A DNA stretch of 64,000 bases from Candidatus Melainabacteria bacterium MEL.A1 (GCA_001765415.1 CP017245.1:372001-436000), one strand, 5' to 3'. Shown: positions 1 through 9,151, counted from the stretch's first letter. The notes: generated by a model not told the origin, from the letters alone. Made by a program: numbers and translations.

Positions 1-288
1 CGAGAAAAGCATAATAGCGTTGCGACAAACCCGCTAAATGTGGATTTTGACGATAGAAGAAGCGTTTTTCTCAACAAATTAACCAAAACCGCAGTCAATC
101 TATACGAAAGAAATTGCGATGTTAGAAACTTTACCAAACTTGCCCTATCAAACCCAGAAAATCAATCTCATAACGAAATTATGGATGAATTGTTTTCACA
201 AGGCGTTATTGATCCATCAGATGATGAAAAACTAATAGAATTGTCAAACAATTCTCGCTTCCTTAGAGATTTGGGGTTAATTGAATAG
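1..288 (+). CDS. 3' end of an unknown protein, cut by the window edge
   Basis: The frame is open from base 1 to a TAG at 286-288, giving 95 visible residues. A GTG at 40 could serve as a start, but no ribosome binding site precedes it and the frame is open upstream, so the gene most likely begins outside the window. The visible part is charged and helical, with no membrane segment, signal peptide or motif I recognise. It ends 18 bases before the TMEM43-like gene on the same strand, so the two may be co-transcribed. No function is assigned. Confidence 0.6.
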   Translation, partial: REKHNSVATNPLNVDFDDRRSVFLNKLTKTAVNLYERNCDVRNFTKLALSNPENQSHNEIMDELFSQGVIDPSDDEKLIELSNNSRFLRDLGLIE

Positions 289-306
289 CACAACGAAAGG
301 CTGAAT

Positions 307-1347
307 ATGTCACACCAAAAAGGCAAAACACCTGTTATAATCGGGTTTGTTTTGTTTATTATTTCATTTGTTACCCTATTTTGCAATGAACAAAACTACG
401 TAAACTCTATAAAAAAAGCAAATTTTGCAGAACAGAATGCTATTGAACTTAAATCAAACTATATTTCACCTGCAAATGATGGAAAACTTGTCCAATTAGC
501 AAACAGTGTTTATTCAAACCAAATTCTAGCCGATGGAATTTTAACAATCCCAAAAGCGATTGCTCTTATCAGAACAACAGAAATGTACCAATGGGAAGAG
601 TACACAACCAACAATGACGGCTATCAATATCGAAAAAATTGGAATAGTTTTTTGATAAATTCTGATAACTTTGAAAAAATTGAACATAAAAACCCTAAAA
701 AGTTCAAATATGAACCCAAAAATATCTATGCGAAAAATATTGGATTTGGGAGATTTTACCTGTCAGAAAACATCGTAAAAAAAATTAATCAGACAAACAA
801 AATCCAAAACCTGCCATATAATAGCGACTTTAAAACATATAACGGATTTTACTTTACCGGAAAAGATTTTGATAACCCACAAATTGGGGATCAAAAACTA
901 TTCTATTCCTATATTCCATCAGGAATAAAGTTATCAATTATTGCAAAACAGTCGGGAAATCACCTTGAACCTATGCCCTCAAAAGTTGGGGATATTGCAA
1001 TTGTAAGCAATGGAACTAAAAATTTAACCGAAATGTTGAAGGAATATCGAAATGCAAATTCTTCAAACACTTGGGGGATAAGAGGAATTGGATTAATTTT
1101 GATGTTTATCGGATTAAACTTGATTATTCAACCAATTGTAAATTTTACTGGGAAAATCCCGATACTAGGTGAAATAACTCAATTTGCAGCCCTTTTTACA
1201 ACAATAATAATTTCAATAGCATTAACAGCAATAACAATATCATTGGGATGGTTAACATACAGACCGGAAATTTCAATACCAATCATAATTATCGCCATCA
1301 TCACAATAATTTTACAAAAACGCAAAAAGAAAATTGTTATTGAATAA
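307..1347 (+). CDS. TMEM43-like membrane protein
   Basis: 346 residues. One hydrophobic segment lies near the N-terminus (about residues 10-28). A large extracytoplasmic-type middle region follows, then three or four membrane segments at the C-terminus (about 255-337). The middle carries the family signature of an aromatic 'MYQWEEY' stretch near residue 98, and 'GDIAIVSNG' lies just before the C-terminal membrane block. The segment 'GLILMFIGLNLIIQP' is typical of TMEM43/LUMA relatives. The role of bacterial members is unknown. The start has AAAGG seven bases upstream. A repeat-rich spacer follows, so this probably ends the transcript. Confidence 0.75.
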   Translation: MSHQKGKTPVIIGFVLFIISFVTLFCNEQNYVNSIKKANFAEQNAIELKSNYISPANDGKLVQLANSVYSNQILADGILTIPKAIALIRTTEMYQWEEYTTNNDGYQYRKNWNSFLINSDNFEKIEHKNPKKFKYEPKNIYAKNIGFGRFYLSENIVKKINQTNKIQNLPYNSDFKTYNGFYFTGKDFDNPQIGDQKLFYSYIPSGIKLSIIAKQSGNHLEPMPSKVGDIAIVSNGTKNLTEMLKEYRNANSSNTWGIRGIGLILMFIGLNLIIQPIVNFTGKIPILGEITQFAALFTTIIISIALTAITISLGWLTYRPEISIPIIIIAIITIILQKRKKKIVIE

Positions 1348-1354
1348 TAGAAAC

Positions 1355-1393
1355 GTCATACTGAGGACAACAGTCCGAAGTATCACATGGTTG
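1355..1393 (+). repeat. Copy 1 of a ~37-bp dispersed repeat
   Basis: The stretch begins GTCATACTGAGGACAACAG and is nearly identical (about one difference) to the reverse strand at 29569-29605. A more diverged copy lies on the reverse strand at 33914-33949. The rest of the spacer up to 1571 holds further palindromic text, such as 'gggctagaaagccc', and no credible gene. Confidence 0.85.
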
Positions 1394-1571
1394 GAAATGA
1401 TATTGGGCTAGAAAGCCCAACCTACCGAAACAACTACGGTGAATACCGCAAGATACTCATTACGAGGAGCGATAAGCAACGTAGTAATCACATAAATTGC
1501 AATTTCTGTAGGTCGGATTAATAACGATAAGGACTTTTTACGTTTCATTTCTCACTTTTCACTTAAATTTA

Positions 1572-2564
1572 TTATAAATTCCTTATCACTGCATCGGCAA
1601 AATCTGTCGTAGAAAGAGTTCCTCCCAAATCTACAGTACAATTACCATCTTTTAATGTTTTGAATAATGCTTTTTCAATTTTTTCAGCATAAGTTGTTTC
1701 TCCAATATATCGCAACATTTCAATGGCAGATAACAACAGAGCCGTCGGATTAGCCTTATTTTGCCCTTTAATATCAGGAGCAGAACCATGAACAGGTTCA
1801 AATACCGCACAGTCATAGCCAATATTAGCACCTTGAGCAACTCCTAAACCGCCAATCAATCCGGCACACAAATCTGACACAATATCTCCATACAAATTAG
1901 GTAAAACCAAAACATCAAACTGTTCAGGGTTTTGCACCAATTGCATACACAAATTATCAACCAATATTTCTCTCGTTTTTATTTGCGGATAATCCTTTGC
2001 CACCTTTCTAAAACATTCCAAAAACAACCCATCCGAAAGTTTCATAATATTAGCTTTCGTAACTACACAAACCTCTTTTCGATTATTTTTAACCGCATAA
2101 TCAAACGCAAATTTTGCAATCCTTGTAGATGCTTTTCTCGTAATTATTTTAATACTTTCTGCCGTATCAACATCTACTTGTCGTTCAATTCCGGCATACA
2201 AATCCTCAGTATTTTCTCTCACAACAACAATATCAACGTTATCAAAACGAGTTTTTACATTAGGCAAATTCTTGCAAGGTCTTAAATTCGCATACAAATC
2301 CAATTCTTTACGCAATTGAACATTAACAGATCTAAACCCTTTTCCAATAGGAGTAGTAACAGGAGCTTTTAATGCAACTTTATTTTTTCTGATGGACTTT
2401 AATACTCTATCAGGCAATGGAGTTCCCTCTTTTTCTATAACATCAGCACCTGCAGTTTGAACATCCCAATTGATTTTCACCCCTGAAGCTGCAAGAATTT
2501 TTACGACCGCATCAGATATTTCCGGTCCAATCCCATCACCATTTATTAACGTAATTTCTCTCAT
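1572..2564 (-). CDS. NAD-dependent isocitrate/isopropylmalate dehydrogenase family enzyme
   Basis: 330 residues from the ATG at 2564, chosen over an upstream in-frame ATG at 2618 because GGAG lies nine bases before it. It belongs to the beta-decarboxylating dehydrogenase family. 'NGDGIGPEI' opens the protein, '[12 protein letters not shown]' is the substrate loop typical of isocitrate rather than isopropylmalate enzymes, and '[11 protein letters not shown]' and '[10 protein letters not shown]' form the metal and cofactor site. The Asp after HGSAP favours NAD over NADP. It probably makes 2-oxoglutarate for biosynthesis. It stands alone between repeat DNA and a divergent gene. A homoisocitrate-type activity cannot be excluded by eye. 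Confidence 0.85.
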   Translation of the reverse strand: MREITLINGDGIGPEISDAVVKILAASGVKINWDVQTAGADVIEKEGTPLPDRVLKSIRKNKVALKAPVTTPIGKGFRSVNVQLRKELDLYANLRPCKNLPNVKTRFDNVDIVVVRENTEDLYAGIERQVDVDTAESIKIITRKASTRIAKFAFDYAVKNNRKEVCVVTKANIMKLSDGLFLECFRKVAKDYPQIKTREILVDNLCMQLVQNPEQFDVLVLPNLYGDIVSDLCAGLIGGLGVAQGANIGYDCAVFEPVHGSAPDIKGQNKANPTALLLSAIEMLRYIGETTYAEKIEKALFKTLKDGNCTVDLGGTLSTTDFADAVIRNL

Positions 2565-2724
2565 TATCCCACGCTCCTTTTTGACTATAATACATCTTTT
2601 ACACATATTTGTAAACAAAAGAAATGTTAATATTTCTTAACAAAAATCAGATATAAAAGCAATAATTTGGAACAAAAATTTTTTATGTAAGTAAGGTAGG
2701 TTATAAAAGATTAGGTAGGTTATT

Positions 2725-3621
2725 ATGAACGCAAATTTAGTAGGTTCATATTTTAAACGAGCAGTAAAATTGTATCCAGATTTTGTTTTAGGAACAGGAA
2801 ATGAATCATTTTCTAAAGCATTGAAGGAAACAGTAAAAAATAGAAAAGCCGCAAATCAGGGTTATTTTGAATCAGTTTGGTCTGGTGTAAAAAATGGTAC
2901 AAAAGCAGCTGAAACTCATAACGCTAACATGGTTAAAAGAGATGGCGGATTTTGGCAAAGCACTTGGAAAGCTTTAAAAACAACTCCTGACAAAATCAGA
3001 CAAGGTTGGACTATTGGAGGCAAACTAGCTGATAAAGCAGGAAAAACAGGTTTTTCTAAAACTTGGACACAATTCAAAGGTTCAATGAGTGGACTTGGCA
3101 AAAGAATGCCACTAATCGGAACATTGTTAATTGCCGTAACAGAACTTCCAAATATCATTTCCGCATTCGGAGATGGTGGAGTTGTTGGTGGTGTTACTGA
3201 AACTGTCAAAACAGGTTTAAGACTTGGCGCAGGCATGACTGGTGCTGCAATAGGTCAAGCACTAATTCCAATCCCTGTAGTTGGAGGTTTAGTAGGTTAT
3301 TTGGCAGGTGACACTTTGATGAGCTTGATTACAGGAAAATCTCATTCTGAAAAGAAAGCAGAAGCCGAAGAACAACAACAAGCTTTGATTAATAATCAAC
3401 AACAAGCACTTGAAGGCATGCAACAACAAATGGCACAACAAAATGCAATGCAATATCCAATCGGTACAACAAATCCATTTGCAACTGCGCAACCAACAAT
3501 GACTCCACAACAATTAATGGCTCTAAGACAACAACTTTATAATGGTGGAGCTGTCTCTCCAATGGATCAAGACTTTATGGCTATGGCAAGCGGTTTAAAC
3601 AGAATAAATTATATGGGATAA
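2725..3621 (+). CDS. Unknown protein with a Gly-rich membrane hairpin and Gln-rich tail
   Basis: 298 residues. A basic, tryptophan-containing N-terminal half repeats 'W..(V/T)(W)K' patterns. A glycine/alanine-rich hydrophobic block at about 130-200 could form a glycine-zipper hairpin. A Gln/Met-rich tail (about 205-270) ends in 'NPFATAQP'-type low-complexity sequence. The next gene, 3740-4972, has the same order: basic N-part, 'PDII'-like helix, Gly-rich hairpin, charged Gln/Lys tail. The two look like diverged paralogues. No known family is recognised, and function is unknown. Confidence 0.7.
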   Translation: MNANLVGSYFKRAVKLYPDFVLGTGNESFSKALKETVKNRKAANQGYFESVWSGVKNGTKAAETHNANMVKRDGGFWQSTWKALKTTPDKIRQGWTIGGKLADKAGKTGFSKTWTQFKGSMSGLGKRMPLIGTLLIAVTELPNIISAFGDGGVVGGVTETVKTGLRLGAGMTGAAIGQALIPIPVVGGLVGYLAGDTLMSLITGKSHSEKKAEAEEQQQALINNQQQALEGMQQQMAQQNAMQYPIGTTNPFATAQPTMTPQQLMALRQQLYNGGAVSPMDQDFMAMASGLNRINYMG

Positions 3622-3652
3622 TTAATCGGTATATATTTTATACCGATTAATT
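3620..3652 (+). terminator. Stem-loop after the first glycine-zipper gene
   Basis: Fourteen base pairs (3620-3633 with 3639-3652) around a five-base loop, overlapping the end of the stop region. No T-run follows, so it may be a processing or stability hairpin rather than a true terminator. Confidence 0.5.
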
Positions 3653-3739
3653 ATTAACATATTGTTACAAAAAGACAATTTTCAGATATAAAAATTTTTA
3701 TATATTATATACGGGGAATTATAAAAGGGAAAATTTAAT

Positions 3740-4972
3740 ATGGCTAACACAGACTTAACCCTAAGTCAAAATTTGCTATTGGCAAACTGGCTCAACGGGG
3801 TTGAAGCAACTCCACAAACAAATATATCAGAAGAAATCAGCTCCAATCTATTATTTGGAATACCATTGATGATTGGTGCGCCATTATTATTTAAAAAACC
3901 TTATTCTGTTTGGATGGAACGAAATGCTCATCCAAATCTTAATTGGACACAGGCATGGAATAGTGTCAGTAGCCGTAATGAAATGGAAAAACAGGCGTTA
4001 CAATACCTAAAAGATCCACAAAGTCGATTTAATACACTAAAAAACAAAAGTCGATTTTCTGTAATAAAAGGATTAGAAGCGGATATTACAGCAGGTAAAG
4101 CCAATACTAAATATTATGATGAGGCTAAAAAATTAATAGCTGAAGCTAAATCAAAGAAGATGACAGGCAAACAATTGAAAGCTCAACTTCAAAAAATCCA
4201 TGAGGCAATGGCTAAGGGAGATTTAAAAGTTAACGCAGATATTCAAAAAGGATTAATCAAACCAACATCAAAATTCGGTAAAGCTTCACATTTTTTGAAA
4301 TCAAAAACAGGAATTTACAAAGCCAAAGGAGCTATTTTAAGAAGTGCTAAAGGCGCAAACGCATTAAGGCTTGCCTCAAAAGCCGTAAAAGGTTCTTGGA
4401 TAATGGCAGCAATTGAAGGCGCAATGGAAATACCCGATATTATAAAATCTTATAAAACCGGTTCAAAACAAGGTAACAAACAACTTGTAAAATCTACCAC
4501 CAAAGTAGGAGCAAGCGTACTCGGTTATGCAGGAGGCGCAGCTGCAGCCGGAGCAATCGCAGGTTCTGTCGTTCCAGGCTTAGGAAATGTTGCAGGAGCA
4601 ATTGTCGGATTTGTCGGTGGTATAATTGGCGGAGCATTAGCAAGCTGGGGCGCAGGCAAAGTTATGGATAAAGTTATGGGCGAAAAGGATTCCCTAAATA
4701 AATCTGAAGCCCAAGTTGCCAAAGAAGAAAAAGCTAAACAAAAAGCTAAACTTGCCACTAATTCATCAGAAGAACAACAAAAATTACTTGCAGAAGTATT
4801 AGAAAAAGCTCAGAATGAGGGTGGATTTGATGATGAAGCTACTTTAAACGCATACCAAACCTTGCTTGCAGAAAGAGAAAATGAATTAGGCGGCACTCCA
4901 ACTTATGACAACGAAGAAGAACTCCTAAAATCACAACTTTCAGCGCTTGCAAACTTGAATATAAGAGCGTAA
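3740..4972 (+). CDS. Unknown protein with a glycine-zipper membrane hairpin
   Basis: 410 residues. The N-terminal third contains a short hydrophobic stretch ('LLFGIPLMIGAPLLF', about residues 33-47). A long basic helical region follows. A segment 'AAIEGAMEIPDIIKSY' at about 220-240 leads into an Ala/Gly-rich hydrophobic block (about 252-310). The C-terminus is Lys/Glu/Gln-rich. Block order matches the gene at 2725, which suggests a duplicated family. Proteins with such hairpins can insert in membranes or oligomerise, but nothing here shows what it does. AAGGGAAAA precedes the start. A TGTTACA box lies 71 bases upstream of the start. Confidence 0.7.
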   Translation: MANTDLTLSQNLLLANWLNGVEATPQTNISEEISSNLLFGIPLMIGAPLLFKKPYSVWMERNAHPNLNWTQAWNSVSSRNEMEKQALQYLKDPQSRFNTLKNKSRFSVIKGLEADITAGKANTKYYDEAKKLIAEAKSKKMTGKQLKAQLQKIHEAMAKGDLKVNADIQKGLIKPTSKFGKASHFLKSKTGIYKAKGAILRSAKGANALRLASKAVKGSWIMAAIEGAMEIPDIIKSYKTGSKQGNKQLVKSTTKVGASVLGYAGGAAAAGAIAGSVVPGLGNVAGAIVGFVGGIIGGALASWGAGKVMDKVMGEKDSLNKSEAQVAKEEKAKQKAKLATNSSEEQQKLLAEVLEKAQNEGGFDDEATLNAYQTLLAERENELGGTPTYDNEEELLKSQLSALANLNIRA

Positions 4973-5024
4973 ATAGCTTTACAAATTGACAACAATTCAG
5001 GGATTTTTAAAATTTTTAAACACA

Positions 5025-5053
5025 AAAAGAACCGCTAAATAGGCGGTTCTTTT
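5025..5053 (+). terminator. Strong intrinsic terminator, usable in both directions
   Basis: Eleven-base-pair stem, AAAAGAACCGC with GCGGTTCTTTT, around a seven-base loop. It separates the 3740 gene from the convergent small ORF at 5081-5254. Confidence 0.9.
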
Positions 5054-5080
5054 ATCAAAATTAAACTTTCAACAAGTTTG

Positions 5081-5254
5081 CTAAACTGATGTAACATTAA
5101 AATCTCGTTCAGATTTGAATGAAGTGCAGTTCAAAACACTTTTCAAAAATTTTTCAATAGTAGATTCCATTGAAGAAATTTCGTTTTTCAAAGCTTTATA
5201 GCTTTCTTCTTTAACATCCTTTAGTGCATTTTCAAAAATCTCGTCATGATACAT
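5081..5254 (-). CDS. 57-residue small protein of unknown function
   Basis: An ATG at 5254 has AGGAG about nine bases upstream and opens a 57-codon frame ending TAG at 5081. The product is acidic and lysine-rich, mostly helical, begins MYHDEIFENAL and has one Cys near its end. No signal peptide or membrane segment. It lies between two plus-strand genes and converges on the terminator at 5025-5053, so it would be its own transcript. Good SD, start, length and terminator support it as a real gene, but no family is recognised. Confidence 0.6.
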   Translation of the reverse strand: MYHDEIFENALKDVKEESYKALKNEISSMESTIEKFLKSVLNCTSFKSERDFNVTSV

Positions 5255-5433
5255 TAGTCACATCTCCTTTTAAATTACTTTGCAAAATTGCAAATTCTAC
5301 TTCACATATTCCCATAACGGCACTTTTTAGAACAAACTTTAACAATTTAAAGAATATTGTTACAAAATTTAGTATTCCTACAAAATAAAAAAATTTTAAT
5401 GTAGAATATTAGAATATATACAGGGGAAATATA

Positions 5434-6264
5434 ATGACAACTGATTTTCTAACAAGTTATGATTATTATTCAAGCAGACGCGACATGGAAGTAATATCGC
5501 AAATCGTAGAGTCTTTAAAGAAAATTTTGGAAGAAGATAAACAACAAACACAACCGTTGTTTTTAAAAACATCTGACAACCTTATTTTAAACATTGCAAG
5601 AAAGGTTGTTCAAGAGAAAAAGAAAACATTTTTAATTGGAATTACAGGTGAAAGCGCATCAGGTAAAACTGTTTTTGTAGATAACACAATCAAAGCATGC
5701 GTAAAAGATAAAAAAGAAGGTATTTACACTGTAATTCGTTGTGACGATTACTATAAAGACACCTCAAAAGAGTTGCAGGAAGCCGGAAGTTATGAAGAAT
5801 TGTTCAAAACAGGTTTTAGTTTTGACACTCCGGATGCAATAGATTTGGACTTGATGAAATCGCACTTGATGAACTTGAAAACAGGTAAACAAATTACATC
5901 TCCAAGATATGATTTTGTAACTTGCGTTTCTGATCCGAACGGAGATATCAAAAAGCCTGCAAAAGTCGTACTTACTGAAGGCTTGTACGTACTTAATGAA
6001 GGTGTTCGAGATATTATGGATGTTAAGGTGTATGTTTACACTCCACTTGAAGTTATAAAAGAACGTTGGTATAAAAGAGCAGCTTTGAGAGGCAAAACCG
6101 GAACTGCTGCGGATTTGCAGTTTCAAGACGTAAACAGAACGGCACAACAATATATAAGACCGGCTTACCAAATCTCTGACGCAGTAATCAATGGAATGGT
6201 TTCACAAGAATATATTCAAGAAATTACAGACAAAATCTTTAATACATTAGAAGAAATTGTCTAA
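5434..6264 (+). CDS. Uridine kinase / phosphoribulokinase family P-loop kinase
   Basis: 276 residues. A 60-residue N-terminal extension precedes the kinase. Walker A is GESASGKT (72-79). 'RCDDYYKDT' is the lid and substrate region, and 'FDTPDAIDLDL' and 'SPRYDF' are the uridine-kinase signature. Uridine kinases make UMP or CMP from nucleosides in pyrimidine salvage. The N-terminal extension is longer than in Udk enzymes, so the substrate is less certain. AGGGGAAAT precedes the ATG. A TGTTACA box lies about 70 bases before the start. The gene stands alone and is followed by a repeat cluster. Confidence 0.8.
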   Translation: MTTDFLTSYDYYSSRRDMEVISQIVESLKKILEEDKQQTQPLFLKTSDNLILNIARKVVQEKKKTFLIGITGESASGKTVFVDNTIKACVKDKKEGIYTVIRCDDYYKDTSKELQEAGSYEELFKTGFSFDTPDAIDLDLMKSHLMNLKTGKQITSPRYDFVTCVSDPNGDIKKPAKVVLTEGLYVLNEGVRDIMDVKVYVYTPLEVIKERWYKRAALRGKTGTAADLQFQDVNRTAQQYIRPAYQISDAVINGMVSQEYIQEITDKIFNTLEEIV

Positions 6265-6731
6265 TAGATCTATGCAGCAATATCTATTCTGTCCTTTAGA
6301 TGCTCAGATGCAAAGATACGAAGTCTGTATCAGAAACAGCTAGGCAGCTAAGCTCAAAGCGACTAAGAAAGTTTTAATTCATGGATTATCAATATTTATA
6401 AGAGATTGCGCAACAAGTGCGCAATGACAAGGTAAAACATCCTCCCTTTTGAGGGAGGAATGAGGTGGGTGCTGATTATTTTGGTTCCCCTTGCGGGTTA
6501 TCACCCATCCTAACCTTCCCTCATTAGGGAAGGAAATAGTTTTCTACCAAATATATTAGTAATTTATATTTCGGTTCTCCAGCAAGTGGAGGACATGATA
6601 CGTAGAATAACTTACATTTACCCTTACGGGATAGCACCCATCCCTAGTACCTCTCACAAAACGTGACATTTAGTCACCTTTTGTTCGGCACAGTCCTCAT
6701 TAGGGAAGGGAATAGTTTTTTGCCAAATATA
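6265..6731. repeat. Cluster of palindromic intergenic repeats
   Basis: No gene is seen in these 467 bases. The cluster holds three kinds of repeat. First, a 39-bp unit at 6295-6333 is shared, inverted, with 31100-31137. Second, REP-like units pair CCTCCC/CCTTCC stems with 'gggtgggtgc' or 'cacccatcc' ends, at about 6444-6480 and 6490-6535. Third, a ~44-bp direct duplication (6518-6561 and 6695-6738) runs into the stop codon of the pilin-like gene. Confidence 0.8.
6648..6695. repeat. 47-bp hairpin element, copy 1
   Basis: It begins TACCTCTCACAAAACGTGAC, with loop ATTTA and returning arm GTCACCTTTTG, and ends near CACAGTC. It sits inside one of two directly repeated REP-like units. The other unit (about 6500-6545) lacks it, so the pair shows occupied and empty versions of the same site. 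Related copies are at 8851, 53964 and 54079. Confidence 0.8.
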
Positions 6732-8261
6732 TTAGAAAAATTTTACAGGACTTACATATTTCAAGATACATACATTAGCACCTTCATTACAGGTTGGCTC
6801 TAATGATACGCCTGAACAATATGGTGTAGTTGAATTTATGTAGCCCGATGTACAAGCACTTTCTTTAAATGGAACACTTTTCCTTATCCATAAGACTTGA
6901 CGGTGACCGGTTGTTGTGATTACTTCTTTTTGGACACTGGTCATCAAATGTTGGCGACTTGTTCCTCCGTATTCTTTTTCTCCTTCTGTATGATACAATG
7001 GAATAACTTTACCTGTCATTGTAATATAGAATGGGAATACATCTTCCCATAATGTGGATGATCCTTTTTCGCCATCAATATCTAAATATACTGTATATCC
7101 AAATTCATTTACATTTACAGTTGTTCCATCTGCCAATTCATAAGAACCACCTTGATTATTACCGGCTAACAAAGGTAATGGTGCCGGATTTTGACGAACA
7201 TTATATAGTTTAAGACCGTTTCTCAATACGATATCTGCTTTTTTGTCTGTAAAATCTGTTAAATTAGATGCGATTGCATCACCATTGCATTCTTCGGCAG
7301 TGGATTTAGTGTTTGTATAATCTAAAAATTTCTCGCAGAAATTTGCGCCTTTTCGTGGTAAAGTTGGGGTTTCAGGGACACAAGCACAAGAGTTTTTACT
7401 CCATCTGTAACCATCTTGGTTACAAGGAACAGGTTTATATCCACAAGTCGGATAACCTTGCCATTCTCGCTGATTTTGGCAGTATTCTGTGCGAATTGTT
7501 GCCTCTGATGGTTGGTTTGAACAAACATTTTCGGTTGGAGTGTCGTCAGGAGTGCCATCATCTGTATAAGCAACACAATAACTTCCTTCTAAAGAGGTCA
7601 TTGCACTATTATATGATTTATAACAAGTTTTTTCGACTTCTGTAAAATAGCCACAATTATTATTTCCATCACCACAAGGATAATTACAATAATCTGATGT
7701 ACTATATCCTGGATCAGCATATGTATTTAAACCTCCTCTTTTTCCAGGACATTTTGAAGCTGAGGGATTAGGATAATAATTATTCCAAGATTTAGTTGCT
7801 GCACAAACTGACCTACAATTTAAAGAAGATTTATCTGTTGTCCAATTATCTAGACGAGTATAATTTGATTCTCTTGTAGCTTCAGCATCACTACCACAAT
7901 CCGCCCAAATTGCTCCACCATAAGCAATCCAGTAAACTTCTTCAGCGCAAGAGTAGTATTTAACTGTTTTGGCCTCAACGGGTCTTAAAAAGAAATTATT
8001 TAGAAAGGCAAATTTTTTGCCAACTACATCCAATACCCCAACTTCTGTATATTTATCATCTGTTGATTTGAAATCCCCTAACATTTGCCCTGTGACATTT
8101 CTAAGGGTTGAATAACCCATATAATAAGTATATGAAATAATATTATCTAATTTAGCTTTTGTAATTTTTATACTTACACCGGCAACAACTGCAATTACAA
8201 GCATTACAATTACCACTTCTGCCAATGTATAAGCTTTTAATTTTTTTAACATTTTATTCAA
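6732..8261 (-). CDS. Large Cys-rich type IV pilin-like / pseudopilin protein
   Basis: 509 residues from a TTG at 8261 with GGAG nine bases upstream; an ATG at 8252 is the alternative. The N-terminus 'KLKAYTLAEVVIVML' is a prepilin signal: basic leader, cleavage before Tyr, Glu at +5, then a 20-residue hydrophobic helix. Ala replaces the usual Gly at -1. The extracytoplasmic part is very large for a pilin, contains more than 25 Cys and resembles a disulfide-rich adhesin-like ectodomain. It would be assembled at the envelope by a prepilin peptidase and pilus ATPase, neither clearly encoded here. The stop codon lies inside a duplicated repeat. Confidence 0.75.
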   Translation of the reverse strand: MNKMLKKLKAYTLAEVVIVMLVIAVVAGVSIKITKAKLDNIISYTYYMGYSTLRNVTGQMLGDFKSTDDKYTEVGVLDVVGKKFAFLNNFFLRPVEAKTVKYYSCAEEVYWIAYGGAIWADCGSDAEATRESNYTRLDNWTTDKSSLNCRSVCAATKSWNNYYPNPSASKCPGKRGGLNTYADPGYSTSDYCNYPCGDGNNNCGYFTEVEKTCYKSYNSAMTSLEGSYCVAYTDDGTPDDTPTENVCSNQPSEATIRTEYCQNQREWQGYPTCGYKPVPCNQDGYRWSKNSCACVPETPTLPRKGANFCEKFLDYTNTKSTAEECNGDAIASNLTDFTDKKADIVLRNGLKLYNVRQNPAPLPLLAGNNQGGSYELADGTTVNVNEFGYTVYLDIDGEKGSSTLWEDVFPFYITMTGKVIPLYHTEGEKEYGGTSRQHLMTSVQKEVITTTGHRQVLWIRKSVPFKESACTSGYINSTTPYCSGVSLEPTCNEGANVCILKYVSPVKFF

Positions 8262-8333
8262 ATCAACATACTCCCTGATTATATATATTTACATAGTATA
8301 TATTAACACATTTTAAATCAAATTTCAATATAA

Positions 8334-8424
8334 AAAAAGAGTATAGAAACTTGAACTAAATGCCGAAAACCAACTTTTTACATCGTTTTGTTTTTATGAT
8401 TCAGTCAGTTTAACTATACTCTTT
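8334..8424 (-). terminator. Long-loop terminator or structured 3' UTR
   Basis: AAAGAGTATAG at one end and CTATACTCTTTTTTT (minus-strand reading) at the other pair across about 66 bases. The arms lie between the Cys-rich exported protein and the large pilin-like gene. Confidence 0.45.
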
Positions 8425-8434
8425 CTTTAATCAA

Positions 8435-8791
8435 CTATTTCTCACAAGATGAGCATTTTGGTTGAATTGGAACGACATAAACTCTTTCCATTTTATTACA
8501 TCCACAATCAGCAAAAGCTTTCTTACAAGTCGGACATGGCATAATTTTTGGTTTTGTACATTCATTACATTTTACTTTTTTAACTTTACATTTATTACAA
8601 TTTTTAAAACCTGTAAACGGATTTAAGCTAAAATTTGTTTTGTTTTCACCTATTCCGACATAAGGCAGTGGGTTCAAATAAGAAATGTAAGGCATTGGGT
8701 TCAATGATTGAACACCCTCCCATGCAAATGCACTTTGTGCAGAAAACAAAATTGCTCCAATGAGCGCAAACGAAATAAATAACTTTTTCAT
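8435..8791 (-). CDS. Small exported Cys-rich protein
   Basis: 118 residues. A clear signal peptide ends near 'AQSAFA|W' (about residue 23). A short internal repeat follows ('NPMPYISY', 'NPLPYVG'). The C-terminal half holds ten Cys in paired arrangements (CNKC, CNEC, CPTC, CGC, CSSC), which suggests metal binding or a disulfide knot outside the cytoplasm. GGAG lies six bases before the ATG. It lies directly upstream of the Cys-rich pilin-like gene on the same strand, with a long-loop terminator between. No family recognised. Confidence 0.65.
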   Translation of the reverse strand: MKKLFISFALIGAILFSAQSAFAWEGVQSLNPMPYISYLNPLPYVGIGENKTNFSLNPFTGFKNCNKCKVKKVKCNECTKPKIMPCPTCKKAFADCGCNKMERVYVVPIQPKCSSCEK

Positions 8792-8850
8792 ACGATACTC
8801 CTATAGTTAATGTGTTACATTTCCCCTCCTCGAAATCAAAGATTTCGTTG

Positions 8851-8898
8851 TACCTCTCACAAAACGTGACATTTAGTCACCTTTTGTTCGGCAGAGTC
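8851..8898. repeat. 47-bp hairpin element, copy 2
   Basis: Nearly identical to the copy at 6648-6695, from TACCTCTCAC to GGCAGAGTC. The flanks (CCTCCTCG... and GCAAGTGGAGGACA) resemble an unoccupied palindrome at about 6572-6595. No gene is seen between 8792 and 9090. Confidence 0.8.
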
Positions 8899-8951
8899 GC
8901 AAGTGGAGGACATTTTAGAGAGATAAGAATTTTCCTTAAATGCTAGTCCCT

Positions 8952-8979
8952 CCCCTCTCCCCAAATGGGCGAGGGGAAA
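8952..8979. repeat. CCCCTCTCCCC...GAGGGG palindrome
   Basis: An intergenic GC-rich palindrome in an AT-rich genome. The same text, inverted and one base shorter, is at 29535-29556, where it is translated inside the pilin-like gene. Confidence 0.7.
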
Positions 8980-9090
8980 TTTTGGCTAAAGGTAATTTTA
9001 TGGATATATTCATTTTAAACTTTATCGAAAATTTTACGATACACAATTTGGCAATGTATATTATACTTTTTGGTTAGACTAAACAAGCAA

Positions 9091-9127
9091 AAAAAATAAG
9101 GCTTGCAAAACTACAAACCTTATTTTT
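9091..9127 (-). terminator. Terminator of the SLH gene
   Basis: AAAATAAGGTTTG pairs with CAAGCCTTATTTT (minus-strand reading, one G-T pair) around an eight-base loop, then a T-run. Confidence 0.85.
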
Positions 9128-9151
9128 GAAATTATTGAATTATATTAATTC

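Noticed and set aside
1932..2285. 117-codon plus-strand frame inside the dehydrogenase gene
   Set aside because: Antisense to an intact enzyme, with a composition typical of shadow frames.
6265..6731. CRISPR array
   Set aside because: The repeats are mixed palindromes without constant spacing or unique spacers, and no cas genes are present.
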